From: Calothrix sp. PCC 6303
Lineage (GTDB): Bacteria > Cyanobacteriota > Cyanobacteriia > Cyanobacteriales > Nostocaceae
Length of the DNA: 64,000 bases
Assembly: GCF_000317435.1 (NCBI RefSeq)
Contig: NC_019751.1
Location: 1,054,001 to 1,118,000 of the forward strand
Direction of reading: 5' to 3'
In this document: one piece after another, positions 35,340 to 44,476 of the stretch
Position numbering within the stretch: the first letter of the stretch is position 1
Layout: every line of letters starts with the position of its first letter
The notes under the pieces: generated by a model
Databases searched by the model: none
What the model was told of the DNA's origin: nothing
Seen by the model: the letters and a program-made list of their open reading frames with translations, nothing else
Program-made: the position numbers and the translations under genes

Positions 35340-36557
35340 ATGTCTCAACAATCTGCAAAAATCTGTATTCTCGGCGGGGGTTTTGGTGGACTCTACACCG
35401 CGTTGCGCCTGAGTAAACTTCCCTGGGAAGGCGACAAAAAGCCGGAAATTGTCTTGGTAGATCAAAGCGATCGCTTTTTATTTTCGCCCCTACTTTATGA
35501 ACTACTTACAAGAGAGTTAGAAACCTGGGAAATTGCCCCTCCCTTTGTGGAGTTGTTGGCAAATACAGGTGTACGTTTTTGTCAAGGTACTGTTGCCAAA
35601 GTAAATATAGAGCAGCGTCTTGTTCACCTTCAAGATGGTAGTGATATTAGTTACGATCGTTTGGTTTTGGCATTGGGTGGAGAAACACCGATGGATTTGG
35701 TACCGGGAGCCGAAGCCCATGCTTATCCTTTCCGTAACGTTAACGATGCCTACCGTCTCGAAGAACGCCTGCGAATTTTAGAAGAATCCGAAACGGATAA
35801 AATCCGCATAGCAATTGTTGGGGCTGGTTATAGTGGCGTAGAATTGGCTTGTAAGTTAGCGGATCGATTAGGCGATAAATCTCCGGATCGCTCACGCGAT
35901 CGCGCTCGGCTACGATTGGTAGAATTAAGCGATAAGATCCTTGGTACTTCACCGAAATTTAACCGCGAAGCTGCAACTAAGGCTTTAGAAGCAAAGGGTG
36001 TATTTATTGATTTGGAAACCAAGGTAGAATCTATCAGCCAAGATAGTATGTCTTTGGAATATAAAGAGCAAGTTGACACAATTCCTGTTGAATTGGTAAT
36101 TTGGACGGTGGGAACCCGTGTGAGTCCGGTAGTGCAAAGTTTACCATTTCAGGTAAATCAACGTGGACAAATTCAGGTTACATCCACCATGCAAGTTTTG
36201 GAACATCCAGAAATCTTTGCTTTGGGAGATTTAGTAGATTGTCAAGATGCTGAAGGACAAAAAATTCCCGCAACTGCACAAGCTGCTTTCCAGCAAGCTG
36301 ATTATACTGGTTGGAATATTTGGGCAAGTTTAACAAATCGTCCTTTATTGCCTTTTAGATACCAATATTTGGGAGAAATGATTACATTAGGTGTAGATAA
36401 TACCACCCTTGCGGGTTTGGGAGTTACTCTTGATGGTCCTTTTGCCAATATTGCCCGTAGACTGGCATATTTATATAGGATGCCAACTTTGGAACATCAA
36501 TTAAAAGTTGGTTTTAATTGGTTAACTCGTCCTGTTATTGATCTGCTTTCAAGCTAG
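35340..36557 (+). CDS. ndbB: NDH-2-like NAD(P)H dehydrogenase, NdbB type
   Basis: FAD-dependent type-II dehydrogenase of 405 residues. Two Rossmann motifs are visible: ICILGGGFGGLY near the start (FAD) and IAIVGAGYSGVELA near residue 165 (NAD(P)H). FALGDLVD closes the FAD site. NdbB in Synechocystis reduces demethylphylloquinone in vitamin K1 synthesis; assignment here rests on overall resemblance and the C-terminal TLEHQLKVGFNWLTRP. The ATG at 35340 (MSQQSAK) is preferred; an upstream in-frame TTG at 35307 adds 11 residues. Single gene followed by a short palindrome. Confidence 0.85.
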   Translation: MSQQSAKICILGGGFGGLYTALRLSKLPWEGDKKPEIVLVDQSDRFLFSPLLYELLTRELETWEIAPPFVELLANTGVRFCQGTVAKVNIEQRLVHLQDGSDISYDRLVLALGGETPMDLVPGAEAHAYPFRNVNDAYRLEERLRILEESETDKIRIAIVGAGYSGVELACKLADRLGDKSPDRSRDRARLRLVELSDKILGTSPKFNREAATKALEAKGVFIDLETKVESISQDSMSLEYKEQVDTIPVELVIWTVGTRVSPVVQSLPFQVNQRGQIQVTSTMQVLEHPEIFALGDLVDCQDAEGQKIPATAQAAFQQADYTGWNIWASLTNRPLLPFRYQYLGEMITLGVDNTTLAGLGVTLDGPFANIARRLAYLYRMPTLEHQLKVGFNWLTRPVIDLLSS

Positions 36558-36573
36558 TGGTGAAATACAAAGA

Positions 36574-36595
36574 GAGACGCGACATCTCGCGTCTC
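36574..36595. repeat. short palindromic repeat (hairpin)
   Basis: GAGACGCGA/TCGCGTCTC with loop CATC. It lies between the convergent ndbB and GPH transporter genes and probably ends both. Confidence 0.75.
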
Positions 36596-36611
36596 TACGA
36601 GATTACAGGTA

Positions 36612-38048
36612 TTATTTGTGGTTTTTCTGCTTTTCTAACTCCAACAAAATCTCCTGGTGTGCTTCTCGCGTGATGGGATAAAAGTAAGTTAGTATGAGTC
36701 CGATGAATAATGCGATCGCAGGTAGCGGAGAAATGAAGAAACGAATGACTTGCAACACTGAATCTGGTTGAATTGGTACTAAAATATCTTTGGTTGGTTT
36801 AATATATCCTGCCCAACCCAAACTTTTTAGCATGATATCAATGGCAAAACCCAAGGAAATTTTTTGGATGAACACAGCAAAGCTGTAAAAAACCCCTTCT
36901 CTGCGTTGTCCTGTTCTCAGTTCGTCCAATTCAATTACATCTGGTAACATGGAAGCAGGAATCAGGTAAGCAGTGGAAACCCCAATACCAGCTATTACAC
37001 ATAATCCATACAAAAATCCAACTTCACCAGGTTGTAAAAAATATAATCCGATTTGGGCAATTAACCAAGCGATTGTTCCCATCATATAAACAGCTTTTTT
37101 CCCAATCCGACGACTGATGTAACTCCACACAAATAACATCACCATTGCCGTACCTTGAATGGCTAAAAAAACAAGACTCACATGCAGTTGGGGTAAGCGC
37201 ATCCAACTGACAATAAAATAAGGAACAATTCCAGCAGTAAGTTGAAAAGATAGCCCAGAACACAAATAGATTCCAATTACGTAGAGAAAAGGAATATTTG
37301 TCAAGGTAATTCGTAACTGCTGTAAAAATGGTAAAGAAATAGATGCTTCCGTTTCGGGGTTGCGACTCTTCATATATTGAGAGCGTTTTCTAGTTCCCCA
37401 TACACACCAATAGATTGGTAAGATAGAAATCGTAGCGCATACAGCCCCAATAGTTAAAGCTTGTAAAACTCGATCTTCACGGAACATCGCCGTAATCGTC
37501 AGAGTAATAGCGATCGCTAAAACACTACCAGCTATTGAAAATACATATCGAAAACCATTTAGACGAGTGCGCTCATCATAGTCCCTGGTGAGTTCGGCTG
37601 TTAGAGTGGTGTAAGGTAAGTTAACAACAGTATAGAAGGTATTAAATAAGATCGAAGCTGCCGTATAGTAGCAAAATAGACCAGCTTGACTAAAATTTTG
37701 CGGAACAATCCACTGAATAAAAAAGAAGAAACCGAAAGGAACAGCACCCCAAATCATCCAAGGGTAACGTCGTCCCCATTTATTTTGAGGATGATTTTTA
37801 TCACTTAATACTCCAACTAACGGATCATTAACGGCATCCCAGATTTTACCCAAAGATTGGGTACTCCCCGCCAAACTGGGACTTAAACCTGCTACATCGG
37901 TGAGGAACATTGATGAATAGGATATCCCAATCATTGCAGTAATTGCTGTCCCCATGTCCCCAGCCCCAAAAGCCAGTTTTGTACTAAGATTTAATTTGCT
38001 TTCTGGAGGATTGCGATCGCTCAATCTATCTGATGTAGAATCACCCAT
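36612..38048 (-). CDS. GPH-family (MelB-like) sugar:cation symporter, MFS
   Basis: Transporter of 478 residues with about 12 membrane helices. The family signature AVNDPLVGVLSDKNHPQNKWGRRYPWMIWGA holds the Asp and basic residues of the cation site. The middle loop (RKRSQYMKSRNPE) separates two six-helix bundles. GPH symporters take up glycosides, uronides or similar solutes with H+, Na+ or Li+. The substrate is unknown. No sugar-metabolism genes adjoin. The N-terminal 20 residues are polar, with a HIP1 site inside the coding region. Confidence 0.88.
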   Translation of the reverse strand: MGDSTSDRLSDRNPPESKLNLSTKLAFGAGDMGTAITAMIGISYSSMFLTDVAGLSPSLAGSTQSLGKIWDAVNDPLVGVLSDKNHPQNKWGRRYPWMIWGAVPFGFFFFIQWIVPQNFSQAGLFCYYTAASILFNTFYTVVNLPYTTLTAELTRDYDERTRLNGFRYVFSIAGSVLAIAITLTITAMFREDRVLQALTIGAVCATISILPIYWCVWGTRKRSQYMKSRNPETEASISLPFLQQLRITLTNIPFLYVIGIYLCSGLSFQLTAGIVPYFIVSWMRLPQLHVSLVFLAIQGTAMVMLFVWSYISRRIGKKAVYMMGTIAWLIAQIGLYFLQPGEVGFLYGLCVIAGIGVSTAYLIPASMLPDVIELDELRTGQRREGVFYSFAVFIQKISLGFAIDIMLKSLGWAGYIKPTKDILVPIQPDSVLQVIRFFISPLPAIALFIGLILTYFYPITREAHQEILLELEKQKNHK

Positions 38049-38183
38049 AACCTTTTTATTCTATGATAGAGAGCTTGCCATCCAATATTGCTGATTTCTG
38101 GCAGTATTAGCTACATTATCATACAGCGATTAGTATATATGAATCATAAATCAGAAGATAGAATTTGTTATGGATGAGCACTT

Positions 38184-39140
38184 TTAATTCAAATTTTCAT
38201 CCGAGTTCAACCAAATTTCTAAATCTGTGATTGCCGTAAAATCTAGTAAAGCTTCACCTAAATCCTCCAATTTCGGAGTCGGTAATTGTTGAATACGCTC
38301 TTGTAACTGAGGATTTAAAGCACCTACACGACGATTTAGTAAACGCAGAACCATTGCAGATGCTTCCTGTTGTTTGCCCTGTTCGCGTCCCTGTTCGCGT
38401 CCTTGTTCACGTCCCTGTTCGATTCCCCTACGTTCCCAACTTGTTAAAATTTCCATAACTTCTTCCTCCTGTCTTGGTTCAATGGTAGCAAGTTGTGATT
38501 TGAAGTTAGCTTCTTCCTCTATGTTCAATTCTAAATAAACATCAATAAATTTGGAAATTAACTCGATTTGTGCTGGGTTCAGCCCTAATGTTACAAGTAA
38601 CTGTAGTGATGATAGTTTTACGGTAGGACGTTCTTGTTTGTCCATCCGCATTTTTGACATCAACGCACTAGCGACTGGATTTGGCTGGTTCACAAAATCA
38701 TGCCAGTTGAGTTGATTAAGTTGAATCACCTTGTAGTTAAATTCTAGAGCTTTCCAACCAGGGAATTCAATGGTGTAATTGTTAGGTTCGCTGTCCCTGG
38801 GTGAATCATGGGAATAGAGGACTATGGGGTAAATGGGAAGCGAAAATTTTTCATGTAGACGTGCATAGTAGGTGAACATCCGCACGTTAAAATCGGCTTG
38901 ACTAGATGATTGATGTTCGAGGTGGATGATAAATAACGAATCTTGATTTCGGAAAGATACGCGCACCACTAAATCAACGATTTTCTTCTCCCCCGCAGTG
39001 ATATCTGTAAATACCTCTTGGGGTAGAAATTCGATTGTGTCGCGTTCCCAGTAGTTGGTAATATCGGGAAAAAATAGCTCAATAAATTCAGGAAAGAAGT
39101 TTTCTAAGAGCTTTTTAAATAGTTGGTCATGATCAATCAT
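38184..39140 (-). CDS. Rpn/PDDEXK-family putative nuclease with DUF4351-like tail
   Basis: Protein of 318 residues. The N-terminal domain follows the PD-(D/E)XK transposase/Rpn fold: MIDHDQLFKKLLENFFPEFIELFFP, then a D-hydrophobic-x-V motif (KIVDLVVRVSF) and FIIHLEHQ (the E-x-Q catalytic segment). The C-terminus (LNRRVGALNPQLQERIQQLPTPKLEDLGEALLDF) matches the DUF4351 module common in cyanobacteria. Between them is an EQGR repeat with four units, encoded by a 12-bp tandem DNA repeat. Such proteins come in many copies per genome and may promote recombination. Role not shown here. Confidence 0.85.
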   Translation of the reverse strand: MIDHDQLFKKLLENFFPEFIELFFPDITNYWERDTIEFLPQEVFTDITAGEKKIVDLVVRVSFRNQDSLFIIHLEHQSSSQADFNVRMFTYYARLHEKFSLPIYPIVLYSHDSPRDSEPNNYTIEFPGWKALEFNYKVIQLNQLNWHDFVNQPNPVASALMSKMRMDKQERPTVKLSSLQLLVTLGLNPAQIELISKFIDVYLELNIEEEANFKSQLATIEPRQEEEVMEILTSWERRGIEQGREQGREQGREQGKQQEASAMVLRLLNRRVGALNPQLQERIQQLPTPKLEDLGEALLDFTAITDLEIWLNSDENLN

Positions 39141-39228
39141 GAAACGATATGACTATTCTTGTTGGTAATACGAAATTAAGTATATGGTGTATGGGGCAAA
39201 GCCATTACACCAATTGGAAAACCAGCGG

Positions 39229-39822
39229 TTATTTTACGACTTGAAATCTTCCCAAATGTTCTTCACCTTGTCGTGAAGGTACAGAATTTAAAACAGGTTT
39301 TAAGGAGAGAATTTCAAAATCAGGTTGAAAGTATTCTCGAATTTCCGCTGGATTTGTACCAAAAGGGGGACCATCAGGTCTACTATGGGTAAAAAATAAA
39401 CCAATTAGTTGTCCTTGGGGTTTGAGAATAGATTTGACGAGTTGTACATAATCTAGGCGAAGCGATCGCGCGATCGCACAAAAGCAGGTATGCTCAATTA
39501 CGTAATCAAATTCACCTGCAAATTCTCCAGGTAAGTCGAAGATATCTCGCTGTAAAAATTCTGCGCTGATGTTTTCAGATTTTGCTAAAGTTGTAGCATC
39601 CCGAATCGCGGCAACCGTAAAGTCGAAACCAACTACTTCAAAGCCGTATTTAGCAAATAATATCGCATCATAACCACGACCACATCCCAACACAGCTACA
39701 CGTCCTGGTGATGGTGGATTTTCAGATTTTAGCAGACTTAAAAAAGGCGGTGCAGCTGTTCCTAGATCCCAGCGTGTATTTCCTTCTTGGTAGCACTGTT
39801 CCCAATATTCTTGATTTGGCAT
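39229..39822 (-). CDS. TPMT-like SAM-dependent methyltransferase
   Basis: Protein of about 197 residues. MPNQEYWEQCYQEGNTRWDLG at the start and PGRVAVLGCGRGYDAILFAK (motif I) are the marks of the thiopurine methyltransferase group, which methylates thiols, selenols or halides. The later FDYVIEHTCFCAIA and LIGLFFTHSRPDGPPFGT support it. I start at the ATG at 39822; an ATG at 39858 would add MQVLKFTDYEKP, less typical. It lies between a MITE-type hairpin and the Rpn-like gene. Confidence 0.85.
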   Translation of the reverse strand: MPNQEYWEQCYQEGNTRWDLGTAAPPFLSLLKSENPPSPGRVAVLGCGRGYDAILFAKYGFEVVGFDFTVAAIRDATTLAKSENISAEFLQRDIFDLPGEFAGEFDYVIEHTCFCAIARSLRLDYVQLVKSILKPQGQLIGLFFTHSRPDGPPFGTNPAEIREYFQPDFEILSLKPVLNSVPSRQGEEHLGRFQVVK

Positions 39823-39898
39823 AGGTTTTTCATAATCGGTGAATTTCAGAACTTGCACATTGACACAAAATATGAATATCGAGAAAAAGACATTTTTC

Positions 39899-39927
39899 GT
39901 AGGGGTTTAGCAATGCTAAACCCCTAC
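39899..39927. repeat. perfect 14-bp hairpin
   Basis: GTAGGGGTTTAGCA and TGCTAAACCCCTAC around a single base. A common cyanobacterial palindrome and a likely terminator for the acyltransferase gene. About 40 bp downstream toward 40101 no gene is visible. Confidence 0.75.
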
Positions 39928-40101
39928 TACAGCCTAGCTTTATGTACGATCTAAGAATGATTTATCAAAGCCTGAAATCCACTATTATCGTGAATCCATA
40001 TCATGGTTAATTTGTACAGTGTGTAAATCCTAAATTTGTCCAAAAAAACACATAAATTAAAACTCCCCTCTCTCCAACATCGTTTCCTGTTCCCTTCCCA
40101 A

Positions 40102-41487
40102 TTAAATCAATCCTTCCAAACTAATTTGCAAATCCTTCGTTAAATCCGCAACCGCTTGTCTGGCATTTTGACGACTACCCTTATAAACCTCATATCTATC
40201 AGACACAGATATGGGTTCACCAATGATGATTTTAGCCTTTTGCTTGCCCAAATCTGGACGTTTAGATGTGTTTTCCCCGGTGATTCGAGTCACCATTTGC
40301 CACAAAATTAATAGAGTTTCGGCAAAACGTTCAGCGCTGGGTTTTTCGCGGATATAACTACCTGTCACGGCAACAAAACTCTCCACCAAACGCATGTGCC
40401 ACATTCGCATATTAGCTTCTTCGGCAATTCTATCTGCTAAACCTTTTTCCACAGCGGAAAGATTTTTGATATCTTTGAAATCTTCCCTAAATATACAGTT
40501 CCACCCAGCCTGTTCAACTTTGCGACATCTATCGCTGAGGGTTCCTTTAGGTTGGATATCAAAATAAGCTTCAGCAACTTGTAAAATTACATTTAATAGA
40601 GCTTTTAGTCTTAATGATAGAGCTTCATTGCGATCGCTTGGTAGTTCTTCGTAGTTAATTTCTGGTTTACAGCGATAGAATTTAGCATAGAAGTTTTCCA
40701 CTATCGCCAGTAAGTGTTCTGCAAAACCGATTAAACGTCCATATAAATAGGAAATTTCTTCCCCTTTTTCGTATGGTGGTTTGACATAAACAGGTTGTGG
40801 ACTCATCCCGCTTGTTACTCTCAGTTGTTCCAGCAAAGATGCGATCGCATTCCACGGTTCTTCTACATAATTATATTGAATCCCAACTGGTAAGATTATA
40901 ACCTGTTCGGGTCTTCCAGCTTTTTGTAAGTCCTCAGCACACCAAAAACCCATTTGGGAAATACCAGGTTCCAATGGACTCATAATTTCCGAAAGTCCAT
41001 TTGTCGCACCTTCGGGTGCAGCCGCCATCGGGAAAATACCATTGGCAAATAAGTCTCTGGCGCTTTTTAACCCAGTCCAATCAGCTTTTCCCCGTTGAAT
41101 GGGGGTTCCCCCCAAATGCTGTGCCATCCAACCAATATGGGCACCTGCCCACAGGGGAATTCCCCGATCGTAGATAAAATGGGCATGGATGGGTGAAGTA
41201 AATTTGATGCCTTTCTGCTTGGCAACCTGTGGTACCAGTCGAGAAAATAAATATCCCAAGGCAATCGGATCATCCGTTTTCGGATGGCGAAATGCTAACA
41301 TAAAGCGGATTTTCCCACATTGGAACTGGCGATACAAATCAGCCAAAACTTCTACATTCTCAGCTTCGACTTGGGTGAGTGTAGTTTGTGTCCTCATCCA
41401 CAAAGGCAACAGCAAATTAGTTACTTGCAAAAACCAGGGACTATATTGCGGCGGAAGAAATTCTAAGGGTGGTTGTGCTTGATACAT
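40102..41487 (-). CDS. PlsC-type 1-acylglycerol-3-phosphate acyltransferase-like protein
   Basis: Protein of 461 residues, larger than classic PlsC. The HxxxxD motif is AFRHPKTDDP (residues about 63-72) and the glycerol-phosphate-binding motif is PEGATNGLSE (about 158). Middle and C-terminal regions are helical with no clear second domain. The family adds a fatty acyl chain to a lysolipid at the membrane. Upstream is a purine-rich GGGGGCAGGGGGAAG tract. Its product may be a phospholipid or a glycolipid; specificity unknown. Divergent from proS. Confidence 0.82.
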   Translation of the reverse strand: MYQAQPPLEFLPPQYSPWFLQVTNLLLPLWMRTQTTLTQVEAENVEVLADLYRQFQCGKIRFMLAFRHPKTDDPIALGYLFSRLVPQVAKQKGIKFTSPIHAHFIYDRGIPLWAGAHIGWMAQHLGGTPIQRGKADWTGLKSARDLFANGIFPMAAAPEGATNGLSEIMSPLEPGISQMGFWCAEDLQKAGRPEQVIILPVGIQYNYVEEPWNAIASLLEQLRVTSGMSPQPVYVKPPYEKGEEISYLYGRLIGFAEHLLAIVENFYAKFYRCKPEINYEELPSDRNEALSLRLKALLNVILQVAEAYFDIQPKGTLSDRCRKVEQAGWNCIFREDFKDIKNLSAVEKGLADRIAEEANMRMWHMRLVESFVAVTGSYIREKPSAERFAETLLILWQMVTRITGENTSKRPDLGKQKAKIIIGEPISVSDRYEVYKGSRQNARQAVADLTKDLQISLEGLI

Positions 41488-41841
41488 ATATTTGGGAAAA
41501 GGTGCAAAGAGCAGGGAGCAAAGGGGGCAGGGGGAAGCGACTATCCAGACACAAGATTTTCGTACCTAGTCGAAACAAACCCCGTTTCTGGGATGATGAG
41601 AGGTTTTGAAAAACCATTCCTTTCTCTGCTTAAGCTAAACCATGTCTAAATTGCATCATCCAAAAATGTTTAACTCTTGTAGTGCAGGCATCTTGCCCGC
41701 GATATGCAAATTAAATGTGAAACAGCTTATCACATTGAAAAGGCTACTCCTTTCTTCTGCCTCCCGATTTCTGACTTCTGCCTTCTTTTAGATTTAAACT
41801 TAACCGAGAACGAGATCAACTTTAACCGAAAGAGGACAACG

Positions 41842-43650
41842 ATGCGACTGTCACAAATGTTATTTGTCACACTGAGAGAGGATCCAGCGGATGCGGAGAT
41901 TCCCAGCCATAAATTATTACTTCGCGCTGGTTATATTCGTCGCATCGGTGCTGGGGTTTATGCGTATCTCCCCCTGATGTGGCGAGTATTGCAAAAGGTA
42001 TCCCAAATTGTCCGCGAGGAAATGAATGCAACGGGTGCTCAGGAAACTTTACTGCCACAATTACAACCTGCGGAACTGTGGAAAGAATCGGGACGTTGGG
42101 ACACCTATACTAAGGCTGAGGGTATCATGTTTGCCTTCACCGATCGCCGAGAACAGGAAGTAGCTTTAGGTCCCACCCACGAAGAGGTAGTTACATATAT
42201 AGCCAGGGACATGATTAAGTCCTATCGGCAATTACCTCAGCACCTCTACCAAATCCAAAGCAAATTTCGGGATGAAATTCGCCCTCGCTTTGGGTTGATG
42301 CGGGGACGGGAATTTATTATGAAGGATGGGTACTCATTCCATGCGGATGAGGAAAGCTTGAAGAAAACCTACAATGATATGTATACGGCATACAGTAATA
42401 TGCTGCGTCGTTCGGGTTTAGCGTTTCGTCCTGTGGAAGCTGATTCTGGGGCGATTGGTGGTTCCGGTTCTACAGAATTTATGGTGTTGGCGGATGCTGG
42501 TGAAGATGAGGTTCTGTACACCGAAGATGGGAAGTATGCAGCGAATGTGGAAAAAGCTGTATCCTTGCCTGGGGATGCTGTTGCTTCGACTTTTTCCAGT
42601 TATGAAAAACGGGAAACACCTGGTACAGATACAATCGAAAAACTTTGTAAAAATTTACAATGTTCACCTACCCAAGTTGTCAAAAATGTGCTTTATCAAG
42701 TGGTTTATGACAATGGAATGACAGTATTAGTATTAGTAAGTATTCGTGGTGATCAGGAAGTTAATGAAGTCAAATTAATTAATGAATTAACCAAAGCAGC
42801 AGCCAACTACAACGCCAAAACAATCCTCAGTTTAACTGTACCCGATGCTGAGGCACAATCGAAATGGGCAGCCAAAGCTTTACCTTTAGGTTATATTGCC
42901 CCAGATATCAGCGATGATGTGATTAAGTCTGATAAAGATATTGCACCAAAATTCCTCCGCTTGGTGGATGCAACCGCAGTTGAATTAAAGAACTTTGTCA
43001 CAGGTGCCAATGAATCTGGTTATCATGTCGTTGGTGCTAACTGGAATCAGCAAATTAAGTTACCTGAATCAATCGTAGATGTACGCAAAGCCAAACCCGG
43101 AGATATGGCAGTACATGATCCCCAGCAAACCATCAAAAGCGCCCGTGGTATCGAAGTTGGGCATATTTTCCAACTAGGTACCAAATATTCCGAAGCAATG
43201 GGTGCAACCTTCACCAACGAACAAGGTGAAGAAAAACCACTAGTAATGGGTTGTTATGGTGTGGGAGTATCCCGACTGGCACAGTCGGCAGTGGAGCAAT
43301 CATACGATAAAGATGGGATTATTTTCCCAGTAGCGATCGCACCTTACCACGCGATTATATCTATTCCCAATATTAATGATGCAAACCAAGTAGAAGTTGC
43401 TGAAAAACTCTACCAAGAATTAAATCAAGCAGGTGTGGAAACCTTACTTGATGATCGCAACGAACGGGCTGGTGTTAAGTTTAAAGATGCTGATTTAATT
43501 GGGATTCCTTTCCGAATTGTGACGGGTAAAGCGTTAGCAAATGGAAAAGTTGAAGTGGTAAAACGCAAAACCAAGGAATCGCAGGAAATCCCTATTGAGG
43601 AAGTTGTAACAACTTTGTTTTCTTGGGTGGAGAAGGAAATAAAAGGTTGA
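41842..43650 (+). CDS. proS: prolyl-tRNA synthetase
   Basis: Class II synthetase of 602 residues that charges tRNA-Pro. Motif 2 region ([31 protein letters not shown]) and LGPTHEE are present. A YbaK-like editing insertion lies at about 230-390 (with [12 protein letters not shown] and [18 protein letters not shown]). The anticodon domain follows with [21 protein letters not shown] use the ATG at 41842 ([14 protein letters not shown]), with AGAGGA just upstream. The open frame extends back to 41704, but those codons do not match the family. No T-box leader is seen. Confidence 0.97.
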   Translation: MRLSQMLFVTLREDPADAEIPSHKLLLRAGYIRRIGAGVYAYLPLMWRVLQKVSQIVREEMNATGAQETLLPQLQPAELWKESGRWDTYTKAEGIMFAFTDRREQEVALGPTHEEVVTYIARDMIKSYRQLPQHLYQIQSKFRDEIRPRFGLMRGREFIMKDGYSFHADEESLKKTYNDMYTAYSNMLRRSGLAFRPVEADSGAIGGSGSTEFMVLADAGEDEVLYTEDGKYAANVEKAVSLPGDAVASTFSSYEKRETPGTDTIEKLCKNLQCSPTQVVKNVLYQVVYDNGMTVLVLVSIRGDQEVNEVKLINELTKAAANYNAKTILSLTVPDAEAQSKWAAKALPLGYIAPDISDDVIKSDKDIAPKFLRLVDATAVELKNFVTGANESGYHVVGANWNQQIKLPESIVDVRKAKPGDMAVHDPQQTIKSARGIEVGHIFQLGTKYSEAMGATFTNEQGEEKPLVMGCYGVGVSRLAQSAVEQSYDKDGIIFPVAIAPYHAIISIPNINDANQVEVAEKLYQELNQAGVETLLDDRNERAGVKFKDADLIGIPFRIVTGKALANGKVEVVKRKTKESQEIPIEEVVTTLFSWVEKEIKG

Positions 43651-43938
43651 TATCCAACTCAAGCTTGTAGGAACGTGGATTTATTAACTTACCAAGTTCT
43701 CAACATCATTATGCTACGATGTGTTTACCCAACATCCAAAGAAATGTATCTTAGAGGATGTTTGAAAAGTCCTATTGTCGGGAGCAAAATGCTCTAGATC
43801 ATTCTAAATCACCCGATAAATTGGGTGACTTTGATTCCAGCTACCCCCTTTTCAAGCGGGATTTAGGGGGATCTATGAAGATTTTGATTTTGTACAGAGA
43901 TATATGTACACCATAGCCTTTTCAAGGGGGGCTAGTAG
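43651..43938. other. intergenic, proS downstream region
   Basis: Contains CCCCTTTTCAAGCGGGATTTAGGGGG and a second AGGGGG block at about 43926. These look like dispersed repeat pieces. No gene. Confidence 0.4.
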
Positions 43939-44100
43939 TAGGCTGTTGACTTTGTTGAAAATTGGGCGATTTTTGGTACTTTTGTTCGTGACGTTTAATA
44001 TCTCGTTAAAACCCTATCAAAATCAAGCTTTCAGCCATCGTGACTATCCACGTTTTTTGCATGAATGAAATCCCGAAAAAGTCACAGAGTCAACAGCCTA
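43939..44100. mobile_element. 162-bp MITE, TIR GGCTGTTGAC, flanked by TA
   Basis: TAGGCTGTTGACTTTGT at the left matches the inverse of the right end ACAGAGTCAACAGCCTA, with TA on both edges. Interior non-coding. It ends 4 bp before the next MITE. Confidence 0.8.
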
Positions 44101-44103
44101 GGC

Positions 44104-44212
44104 TAGTAGTCTGTCAAAATAAAAATGACGCTTGTAGAGACGTAGCAATGCTACGTCTCTACGGAATTGTGGATTTGTACACAACCGTCAAAATAAAATT
44201 GACAGACTACTA
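44104..44212. mobile_element. 109-bp MITE, second copy of 7600-7708 in reverse
   Basis: TAGTAGTCTGTCAA/TTGACAGACTACTA perfect ends and the same internal AGACGTAGC palindrome. Its interior is the reverse complement of the copy at 7600 with small changes, same length. TA at each edge. Confidence 0.88.
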
Positions 44213-44408
44213 CTACAGCACGGCGGAAATAAACCTACCATCGTAACCAGACAAAAAGCTTGTTTTATCGGCTTTATTCCTTCTGCCTCTCCGCAGTCGC
44301 TACAACGGGGCGGCAGCTTTGCGGGATCATCCGACTCCGCAAAGCTCCCTTCGGAACCCCCGCAACGCGCTGCTCTCTGCCTACTTACTTCTGACGAATT
44401 GTACTAGG
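44213..44408. mobile_element. third MITE-like element, related to 34059-34199 and nested with a hairpin-rich insert
   Basis: Shares GAAATAAAcCTACCAT, AAAAAGCTT and TTTATTCCTTCTGCC with 34059-34199 and ends in TGTACTAG. A GC-richer stretch of about 105 bp (44294-44398, with TTTGCGGGATC/GACTCCGCAAAG) interrupts it and looks like a separate repeat inserted in it. Confidence 0.55.
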
Positions 44409-44476
44409 GGGATATCTAAGTGCCTAAAATTACCGCTAAAAACTTTTAAAACAACTTATTCATAAATTCTCGTTTT

